NCBI GenBank assembly: GCA_964572365.1
Contig: CAZNFK010000103.1
Location: 1 to 7,884 of the forward strand
Direction: 5' to 3'
Length of the DNA stretch: 7,884 nucleotides
DNA from: Salinimicrobium sp964572365
GTDB lineage: Bacteria > Bacteroidota > Bacteroidia > Flavobacteriales > Flavobacteriaceae
Each line of letters starts with the position of its first letter. Within the stretch, counting starts at the first letter, position 1. Below the pieces are notes generated by a model. That model was not told the origin of the DNA and did not search any database. It saw only the letters and a program-made list of their open reading frames with translations. Below, in pieces: positions 1-5,608 of the stretch. A program made the translations under genes and the position numbers.

Positions 1-36
1 GTCATTGTATATTGTATTTTGTATAATGTATATTGT
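1..36. repeat. AT-rich repeat, left arm of the inverted repeats around the four-helix-bundle gene
   Basis: The left edge is a degenerate run of short TTGTATA/ATTGTATT-like units. Positions 14-36 match the reverse complement of 414-436 at 20 of 23 positions, with mismatches at 18, 19 and 31, so they form the left arm of an imperfect inverted repeat. The core TGTATAATGTA (20-30) is identical in both arms. The arm lies just past the stop codon of the four-helix-bundle gene. The repeat may extend beyond the window edge. No transposase is visible. Confidence 0.6.
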
Positions 37-49
37 CTTTTTTAGTAGT

Positions 50-392
50 TTACAACGTAGATTGTAGTTTGATGATCATGTTCTGAATATGATGAATTTC
101 GTTTTCCAACCCTGTAAATTCATTGTCGGAAATGAACTCAAGATTTTTGCAAATGATTAACTGAGTCTCATACTCAAACGCTGAGCCTAAAGCGACTCCC
201 AGAAAGTTAGCAAAGTCTTTATTAGTTTTTCGCCCACAACCTTCAGCAATGTTGGAAGGAATGGATACGGCAGATCTTCTTAATTGCGAAGTGAGACCAT
301 TCCTCTTTAGGAAAAACCCCACTTTGGCGATAAGTTTCCGTAACGAGATCTATTGCTTTTTGCCAAACCTTCAATTCTTTAAAATAATTCAT
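50..392 (-). pseudogene. Four-helix-bundle protein (S23 / 23S rRNA intervening-sequence family), frameshifted
   Basis: The family is small all-helical proteins of about 115-120 residues, first found inside 23S rRNA intervening sequences and now seen as stand-alone genes in many Bacteroidota. Their biochemical role is not settled. The hallmark core is intact between about 280 and 50: GLTSQLRRSAVSIPSNIAEG, then a helix with FANFLGVALGSAFEYETQL, ending in KLQSTL. A typical family N-terminus is also present from an ATG at 390-392 (MNYFKELKVWQKAIDLVTET...FPKEE), but in a different frame. That frame runs on to a stop at 243-245. The frame change falls near 298-303, where GAGGAA runs straight into TGGTCTC. 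Family members usually have two residues between EE and GLTSQ, so a 5-bp deletion fits well. A GTG at 320-322 opens a 90-residue remnant that lacks helix 1. The gene lies on the same strand as fadN, downstream of it, between inverted repeats. Family is confident; inactivation is very likely unless the break is a sequencing error. Confidence 0.82.
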
Positions 393-410
393 ATCCTTTT
401 ATTTTTACAG

Positions 411-436
411 TATACAATCTACATTATACACTATAC
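411..436. repeat. AT-rich repeat, right arm of the inverted repeats around the four-helix-bundle gene
   Basis: Positions 414-436 are the inverted counterpart of 14-36 (20/23 identity). In addition, TACAATCTAC at 413-422 is an exact reverse complement of 57-66, which lies inside the last codons of the four-helix-bundle gene. The arm ends two bases before the fadN stop codon (439-441), so the unit sits right against the end of fadN. Read in gene orientation, this arm is the upstream leader of the four-helix-bundle gene. Confidence 0.6.
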
Positions 437-438
437 GA

Positions 439-2844
439 TTAATTCCTAAGCGGTTTCCCCTTCTTCAACATATGCTCTAACCTTTCCAGGGTTTTTCTTT
501 CTCCGGTAAGGGATAGGAAGGCTTCTCTTTCCAGGTCGAGCAGGTACTGTTCACTAACGTATGAGTTCTCCGAAAGATCTCCCCCGGCCATTACGTAAGC
601 CAGTTTGTTGGCGATCTTTTTGTCGTGTTCAGAAATGTATTTTCCTGCAAGCATTTGGTCTGTTCCCACGTAGAAAGCACCCAGGGCCTGTTTTCCCAGT
701 ACTTTAATATCGGTTCTGTGGATGGGTTTGGTATACCCATTTTCGGCCATCAATAAAGCGTGCTTCTTGGCAATGGCTAATTGCCTGTCAGGGTTCACCA
801 CCACGATATCTTTTCCTTTCTGAAGGATGTTCGTGTCAAAAGCTTCGTAGGCTGAGGTGGATACTTTAGCCATACCTATTGTTAGGAAATGCTCACGAAG
901 ACGATTCAGTTCCACATCGTCTTTTTGGAAAGTGTCTGATGCTCTTACGGTCATTTCCTTAGATCCCCCACCACCGGGAATTACTCCGACACCAAATTCG
1001 ACTAATCCGATATAGGTTTCGGCAGCGGCTACCACTTTATCGGCATGTAGTGAAAGTTCACAACCTCCACCCAATGTCATTGCATGAGGAGCTGCCACGG
1101 TTGGAATAGAAGAGTAGCGCATTCTCATCATGGTGTCCTGGAAATATTTAACCGCCATATTGAGCTCGTCATATTCCTGCTCTACAGCCATCATAAAGAT
1201 CATCCCGATATTGGCTCCAACCGAGAAATTCTTTCCATTGTTGGCTACAACCAATCCCTGATACTCTTTTTCGGCCAGGTCAATGGCTTTATTGAGCCCG
1301 TCAAGAACATCACCGCCAATGGTGTTCATTTTGCTGCGGAATTCAACGTTGAGGATCCCGTCACCAAGATCTTCCACGACTACGCCGCTGTTCTTGAACA
1401 CTTCCTTACTTTCCCGTATGTTATCCAGGATAATGAATGTGTCCTGTCCGGGTATTTTCTTATACTCTTTCTTCGGAATGTCATAGTACCAGGTGTTTCC
1501 TTCCTTGACGGTATAGAAGCTTTTATTTTCTTTTTCCAGCATCTCATTTACCCAGGCCGCAGGTTCCTTTCCTTCGGCTTTCATCATCTCGATTCCTTTC
1601 TCCACACCAATGGCATCCCAAATCTGGAAGGGGCCGTGCTCCCATCCAAATCCTGCTTTCATGGCATCATCTATCTTGTACAGCTCGTCTGTGATCTCAG
1701 GAATTCTGTTCGAAACATAAGCGAAAAGAGCTGCGAAATTCTTCCGGTAAAATTCTCCTGCTTTGTCTTTTCCGCCTATCAATACTTTGAAACGGTCTTC
1801 AACCTTATCAATGGTCTTGGTAAGTTCAAGAGTGGCGAAAGATGCCTTTTTCTGGTCACGGTATTCCAGCGTATTCAGATCAAGGGATTTGATCTGGCTC
1901 GAACCATCGTCAGATTTGATCTTTTTATAAAAACCCTGTCCGCTTTTACTTCCAAACCACTCATTTTCTACCATGGTATTGATGTAGTCGGGCATGGCGA
2001 AAAGGTCATGGGCCTCATCTGTAGGCACACCTTTATGAAGACCGTTTGCCACATGTACAAGCGTGTCGAGACCAACCACATCTACCGTTCGAAAGGTGGC
2101 AGATTTCTGTCTTCCAATCACAGGGCCGGTAAGTTTGTCAACTTCTTCAATGGTCATGTCCAGTTCCTTTACCATATGGAAAAGGCTCATGATACTGAAG
2201 ATCCCCACCCGGTTTCCAATAAACGCCGGAGTGTCTTTTGCGACTACCGATTTCTTTCCGAGGAATTTCTCTCCATATTCGTTGAGGAACTTTAAAACCT
2301 CTTCGGAAGTTTCAGGCCCCGGAATGATCTCGAATAACCTTAGATATCGCGGAGGATTGAAAAAGTGGGTTCCGCAGAAATGTTTTTTGAAATCCTCACT
2401 TCGGCCTTCGCTCATCTGCTGAATAGGAATTCCGGAGGTGTTGGAAGTTATAAGGGTTCCTTTTTTTCTATGTTTTTCGAGGTTGTCAAAAACCTGTTTT
2501 TTGATATCCAGTCTCTCCACAACCACCTCAATGATCCAATCTGCTTCAGAAACTTTGGAGATGTCATCCTCCAGGTTTCCGGTCTTTATGCGTTTGGCAA
2601 AATCCTGGTGATAAATAGGAGAGGGCTTTGATTTAAGGGCAGTCTGAAGGGAGTCATTGACGATCCTGTTTCTTACGGCCTTATCTTCTAAGGTAAGTCC
2701 TTTCTTTTTCTCCTTTTCTGATAATTCTCTGGGTACAATGTCGAGCAGCAATACCTCCACCCCAATATTGGCGAAATGGCAGGCAATCCCGCTTCCCATA
2801 ATTCCGGAGCCGATTACTGCAACTTTGTTAATTCTTCGTTTCAT
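439..2844 (-). CDS. fadN: FadN-type bifunctional 3-hydroxyacyl-CoA dehydrogenase / enoyl-CoA hydratase
   Basis: This 801-residue cytoplasmic enzyme should hydrate trans-2-enoyl-CoA and oxidise L-3-hydroxyacyl-CoA with NAD+, the two middle steps of beta-oxidation. The dehydrogenase comes first: a Rossmann fold at residues 6-36 with GxGxxG (G12, G14, G17), then GTHFFNP with catalytic His160 and LFEII with Glu172, spaced 12 residues as in known hydroxyacyl-CoA dehydrogenases. The second dehydrogenase domain follows, to about residue 430. The crotonase-type hydratase lies at about 485-700: FSVGAN near 541-546 for the oxyanion hole, GGGCEL with Glu596, and LVEFGVGVIPGGGG with Glu616. The two catalytic glutamates are 20 apart, as in enoyl-CoA hydratase. 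Dehydrogenase-before-hydratase order and length match Bacillus FadN rather than E. coli FadB/FadJ, which have the reverse order. An in-frame TGA at 2854-2856 leaves ATG 2842-2844 as the first usable start. It follows marR by 42 bp with no terminator, so the two are probably co-transcribed. The thiolase partner is not in the window. Confidence 0.95.
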   Translation of the reverse strand: MKRRINKVAVIGSGIMGSGIACHFANIGVEVLLLDIVPRELSEKEKKKGLTLEDKAVRNRIVNDSLQTALKSKPSPIYHQDFAKRIKTGNLEDDISKVSEADWIIEVVVERLDIKKQVFDNLEKHRKKGTLITSNTSGIPIQQMSEGRSEDFKKHFCGTHFFNPPRYLRLFEIIPGPETSEEVLKFLNEYGEKFLGKKSVVAKDTPAFIGNRVGIFSIMSLFHMVKELDMTIEEVDKLTGPVIGRQKSATFRTVDVVGLDTLVHVANGLHKGVPTDEAHDLFAMPDYINTMVENEWFGSKSGQGFYKKIKSDDGSSQIKSLDLNTLEYRDQKKASFATLELTKTIDKVEDRFKVLIGGKDKAGEFYRKNFAALFAYVSNRIPEITDELYKIDDAMKAGFGWEHGPFQIWDAIGVEKGIEMMKAEGKEPAAWVNEMLEKENKSFYTVKEGNTWYYDIPKKEYKKIPGQDTFIILDNIRESKEVFKNSGVVVEDLGDGILNVEFRSKMNTIGGDVLDGLNKAIDLAEKEYQGLVVANNGKNFSVGANIGMIFMMAVEQEYDELNMAVKYFQDTMMRMRYSSIPTVAAPHAMTLGGGCELSLHADKVVAAAETYIGLVEFGVGVIPGGGGSKEMTVRASDTFQKDDVELNRLREHFLTIGMAKVSTSAYEAFDTNILQKGKDIVVVNPDRQLAIAKKHALLMAENGYTKPIHRTDIKVLGKQALGAFYVGTDQMLAGKYISEHDKKIANKLAYVMAGGDLSENSYVSEQYLLDLEREAFLSLTGERKTLERLEHMLKKGKPLRN

Positions 2845-2886
2845 GTTGTTTGGTCATTTTTAATGATCGCAGATTGGATCTTTATT

Positions 2887-3324
2887 TTACTGATTGTATA
2901 TTTTTTTGGAAGCAATGAGGTCCATGATCTTATAGGCTACCTCGTTGAACTTCTCCAGGTCTTCTTCCGGGATTTCTTTTTTTACAGCCTCGTCAAAGGT
3001 GAGTACTACTTTCTTGGAGTAGTCCCTCATTTCCTTTCCAAAATCTGTAAGGTGAATGAGCACACTGCGTCCGTCAATAGGGTTCTTTTTGCGAACAATG
3101 AGACCTTTTTCTTCCATGGTCTTCAAAGTGCGGGAAAGACTCGTGGCTTCCATTCCCATTTTAGGTCCAAGAGAGGTAGAGGGGGTTCCTTTTTCGGGAT
3201 CTATGCTTAGCAGGGCAAAACCCGTGGCCATCGTACTTCCTTCTTTCCCGGCCTCCTCATTATACATTTTTGCAATCGAGATCCAGGTGGCCCGGAGCAC
3301 ATAATCAATGGTCTTTTCTTTCAT
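2887..3324 (-). CDS. MarR-family transcriptional regulator of the fatty-acid operon
   Basis: This 145-residue protein has the MarR-family layout. An N-terminal dimerisation helix is followed by a winged helix-turn-helix at about residues 48-100: TSLGPKMGMEATSLSRTLKTM contains the recognition helix, and the wing carries the family signature PIDGRSVLIHLTDFG with the D-x-R pair. The C-terminal helices (about 105-140) complete the dimer. MarR proteins bind palindromes as dimers and usually release DNA when a small ligand binds. The position as first gene before fadN suggests control of beta-oxidation, with an acyl-CoA or fatty acid as a possible ligand; this is inference. An in-frame TGA at 3331-3333 fixes ATG 3322-3324 as the start. 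A perfect palindrome at 3348-3365 lies 24-41 bases upstream, which fits autorepression. Confidence 0.92.
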   Translation of the reverse strand: MKEKTIDYVLRATWISIAKMYNEEAGKEGSTMATGFALLSIDPEKGTPSTSLGPKMGMEATSLSRTLKTMEEKGLIVRKKNPIDGRSVLIHLTDFGKEMRDYSKKVVLTFDEAVKKEIPEEDLEKFNEVAYKIMDLIASKKIYNQ

Positions 3325-3331
3325 ACGATCT

Positions 3332-3339
3332 CAAAGTTA
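3332..3339 (-). promoter_or_regulatory. Putative marR-fadN promoter -7 element (TAACTTTG)
   Basis: On the minus strand TAACTTTG is an exact match to the Bacteroidota -7 consensus TAnnTTTG. Only seven bases separate its G from the marR ATG, so a start site 5-7 bases downstream would give an almost leaderless mRNA. I do not see a convincing TTG at the -33 distance; only a TG at 3359-3360 sits 19 bases upstream. A regulated promoter with a weak -33 element is plausible. Confidence 0.6.
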
Positions 3340-3347
3340 AAAAATTA

Positions 3348-3365
3348 TATTATGCACGCATAATA
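3348..3365. promoter_or_regulatory. Putative MarR operator, perfect 18-bp palindrome
   Basis: TATTATGCACGCATAATA has two perfect 8-bp arms around a central AC. Size and symmetry suit a MarR dimer. It lies between the expected -7 and -33 regions of the marR promoter, so bound protein would block RNA polymerase. It is about 190 bases from the manA -7 element and is less likely to act on manA. Confidence 0.6.
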
Positions 3366-3550
3366 AATATATAAAATTTTTCAACTTTTCGGGTTCTCTT
3401 ATAAATTTATGAGATTTATGTGTGCGAAGGAATAGGTAATGTGGGAGTTTAACAGAGAATTATATAAAAAGCAGAATAAGGTCCTGATCTCCGTTTTTTA
3501 AGATTCCTTTCCGCTAAAAATTAGAGCCTCAATCCACATCCGGATTTTAG

Positions 3551-3558
3551 TATCTTTG
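3551..3558 (+). promoter_or_regulatory. Putative manA promoter -7 element (TATCTTTG)
   Basis: TATCTTTG matches TAnnTTTG exactly and lies 23 bases before the manA ATG, giving a predicted leader of roughly 15-20 bases. No clear TTG is present at the -33 position. The rest of the marR-manA intergenic region (about 3366-3550) is AT-rich; I see no gene, RNA or clear hairpin in it. Confidence 0.55.
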
Positions 3559-3581
3559 CTTTTCCAAAAACTGAATTTTTT

Positions 3582-4553
3582 ATGCTCGATTATCCTTTGA
3601 AATTTGTTCCTATTCTAAAAGAAAAGATATGGGGAGGAAATAAATTGAAGGAGGTGTTGCATAAAACTTCAGGTAAGGGTAAACTTGGGGAGAGCTGGGA
3701 GATATCTGGTGTAGAGGGCGATATTTCTATTGTTGCTAACGGATTTTTAAGAGGACGGTCTTTAGAATCTGTTCAAAAGGAGTTTAAGGGAAGGTTTCTC
3801 GGGGAAACTCTTTATTCGGTTTTCAACGAAAAATTTCCGTTGCTCATCAAGTTTATCGATGCCCACACCGAACTTTCGGTTCAGTTACATCCAGATGACC
3901 AATTGGCCCTGCAGCGTCATGATTCCTTCGGAAAGACCGAAATGTGGTACATTCTTCAGGCCGATGAAGGGGCTGAGATCAATGTTGGCTTCCAACCAAA
4001 CATCGGCAGGGAGGAATACCTTCAGTATCTAAATTCCGGAAAGATCACCGGAATCCTCAATTTCGAAAAAGTGAAAAAAGGAGATGCTTTTTTCATAAAA
4101 CCCGGTACCGTGCACGCTATTGGTGCCGGAGTGCTTCTGGCAGAGATCCAGCAAACTTCGGATATCACCTACCGGATCTTTGACTGGAACCGAAAAGATG
4201 AACATGGCCGGGAGCGGGAGCTTCATACCGACTGGGCGCTCGATGCGATCGATTTCGAGGGAAAAGAGGATTTTAGAAGAAACTATTCCCGAACTTTAAA
4301 CTCTTCCAACAAGATTGCGGAATGTGAGTATTTCACCACGAATTTCCTTCCGGTTACAGGGGTGCTTAAAAAGGACTATTCTGATCTGGATTCTTTTGTG
4401 ATCTATATGTGTGTAAGCGGAAGGGCAAGCGTCGCTGTAAATTCTAATTCCGAAGTCATTCAACAGGGTGAAACCATTTTAATAGCGGCCGAAAATCAAG
4501 AAGTCCAGATCTCTTCTGAAGGAGCCGAACTTCTTGAAGTTTACATCTCTTAG
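3582..4553 (+). CDS. manA: Mannose-6-phosphate isomerase, class I (zinc-dependent)
   Basis: It interconverts mannose 6-phosphate and fructose 6-phosphate in the cytoplasm, linking mannose use and GDP-mannose supply to glycolysis. The 323-residue length is that of the short Bacillus ManA/Pmi type. The cupin core is clear: VQLHPDDQLA gives zinc ligands Gln101 and His103, KTEMWY gives Glu120, and KPGTVHAIGAG gives His178. ITYRIFDWNR at 195-204 contains the conserved active-site arginine (Arg198). IWGGNKL near 16-22 and LGESWEISG near 35-43 are typical N-terminal motifs. Residues about 245-323 form the smaller C-terminal cupin barrel. ATG 3582 fits the family start and follows a TATCTTTG element. 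The gene is alone on its strand in this window and converges on the aldo/keto reductase with one base between stops. No sugar operon surrounds it. Confidence 0.95.
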   Translation: MLDYPLKFVPILKEKIWGGNKLKEVLHKTSGKGKLGESWEISGVEGDISIVANGFLRGRSLESVQKEFKGRFLGETLYSVFNEKFPLLIKFIDAHTELSVQLHPDDQLALQRHDSFGKTEMWYILQADEGAEINVGFQPNIGREEYLQYLNSGKITGILNFEKVKKGDAFFIKPGTVHAIGAGVLLAEIQQTSDITYRIFDWNRKDEHGRERELHTDWALDAIDFEGKEDFRRNYSRTLNSSNKIAECEYFTTNFLPVTGVLKKDYSDLDSFVIYMCVSGRASVAVNSNSEVIQQGETILIAAENQEVQISSEGAELLEVYIS

Positions 4554-4554
4554 A

Positions 4555-5550
4555 CTATCCCTTCAGGATCGCATCGATCTTTTTAATTTCCTCTTCTGAA
4601 AAGTCAAGTTTATACAGGGCCTGGATATTGTCTTCGAGTTGTGAGACCCGGCTTACTCCGGCGAGAATAGAAGTTACCCTCTCATCCTTCAGCAGCCAGG
4701 CAATGGACATTTGAGCGAGGCTCTGACCTCTTTCTTTTGCAAGGTCACTAAGTTTTTGAATTTTTATCAATAGCTCGTCCGTGATCAGCGACCGGTCGAG
4801 GTAACCACCTTCAATAGCCGCCCGGGAATCTGCAGGGATGCCGTTGAGGTATTTATTAGTGAGCAAGCCCTGGGCGAGCGGGGAAAAGGCAATGCTTCCA
4901 ATTCCCTTTTTCTCCAGGGTGTCCAAAAGGTCGTTTTCCACCCATCTTTCCAGCATGCTGTACCTGGGCTGGTGAATGAGAAGCGGAGTGCCCATTTCTT
5001 TCAGAATTTTTTCGGCTTTTTCGGTTTCTTCAGCAGAATACTGGGAAATTCCCACGTAAAGCGCTTTTCCCTGTCTCACGATGTGGTCCAGTGCGCCCAT
5101 GGTCTCTTCCAGGGGAGTATCGGGATCGGGCCGGTGGTGATAGAAAATATCTACATAGTCCAGTCCCATTCTTTTAAGGGATTGATCAAGACTGGCGATC
5201 AAATATTTCCTTGAGCCGAAATTTCCATAAGGTCCCGGCCACATGTCCCATCCGGCTTTTGTAGAAATTATGAGCTCATCACGATAACCTTTAAAATCTT
5301 CTTTTAAGATCTTTCCGAAGTTCTTTTCTGCGGAACCATAGGGCGGTCCGTAATTATTAGCCAGGTCAAAGTGGGTTATGCCGTTATCGAATGCGGTTCT
5401 TAAAATTTTGCGGGCGTTATCAAAATCATCTTTGTCGCCGAAGTTATGCCATAAACCTAAGGAAAGCATTGGGAGAAGGATTCCGCTCCTTCCGCAGCGG
5501 CGGTATTTCATTCGTTTATAACGATCTGGTGAAGGGGTGTAGATTGTCAT
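4555..5550 (-). CDS. gpr: Aldo/keto reductase, YghZ/Gpr type (L-glyceraldehyde 3-phosphate reductase-like)
   Basis: This 331-residue NADPH-dependent (beta/alpha)8-barrel oxidoreductase closely resembles E. coli YghZ (Gpr), which reduces L-glyceraldehyde 3-phosphate and methylglyoxal. Shared stretches include LSLGLWHNFG, GITHFDLANNYGPP, DELIISTKAG, MWPGPYG, SRKYL.ASLDQSLKRMGL and GKALYVGIS. The AKR catalytic tetrad is complete: Asp62, Tyr67, Lys98 and His139. The coenzyme-binding end (about 219-306) has FSPLAQGLLT and the SILAGVSRVSQLEDN segment typical of the family. The C-terminus is about 15 residues shorter than in E. coli. There is no signal peptide, so a cytoplasmic role in carbonyl detoxification is likely; the natural substrate here is inferred. 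An in-frame TAA at 5560-5562 just upstream confirms ATG 5548-5550. A terminator separates it from the upstream acyl-CoA synthetase gene, so it should have its own promoter, but no convincing TAnnTTTG is visible. Confidence 0.93.
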   Translation of the reverse strand: MTIYTPSPDRYKRMKYRRCGRSGILLPMLSLGLWHNFGDKDDFDNARKILRTAFDNGITHFDLANNYGPPYGSAEKNFGKILKEDFKGYRDELIISTKAGWDMWPGPYGNFGSRKYLIASLDQSLKRMGLDYVDIFYHHRPDPDTPLEETMGALDHIVRQGKALYVGISQYSAEETEKAEKILKEMGTPLLIHQPRYSMLERWVENDLLDTLEKKGIGSIAFSPLAQGLLTNKYLNGIPADSRAAIEGGYLDRSLITDELLIKIQKLSDLAKERGQSLAQMSIAWLLKDERVTSILAGVSRVSQLEDNIQALYKLDFSEEEIKKIDAILKG

Positions 5551-5567
5551 TTTTTGAAATTATGCGT

Positions 5568-5600
5568 AAAAAAATATCCGGAAGATGTTCCGGATATTTT
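5568..5600 (-). terminator. Intrinsic terminator of the acyl-CoA synthetase gene
   Basis: A perfect 13-bp stem (5571-5583 AAAATATCCGGAA with 5588-5600) encloses a four-base loop. On the minus strand the stem runs straight into a tract of seven Ts. It begins 8 bases after the stop codon of the acyl-CoA synthetase and precedes the aldo/keto reductase start, so it should end the upstream transcript. Confidence 0.9.
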
Positions 5601-5608
5601 AAAGTGTT

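Noticed and set aside
1084..2295. A 403-codon open frame on the plus strand, opposite fadN.
   Set aside because: It lies wholly inside the well-supported fadN gene, its translation resembles no family I recognise, and it has no promoter signal. It is a shadow of fadN codon use.
2854..2866. Small inverted repeat TCATT/AATGA between marR and fadN.
   Set aside because: Only 5-bp arms with AT content and no T-tract, and no resemblance to the 3348-3365 palindrome; it is not a terminator or a second operator.
3395..3412. AT-rich palindrome ATAAATTTAT (3401-3410) with offset CTC/GAG flanks in the marR-manA gap.
   Set aside because: Short and low-complexity in an AT-rich region; the CTC and GAG flanks do not pair in register with the core. 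Not enough for an operator or terminator call.
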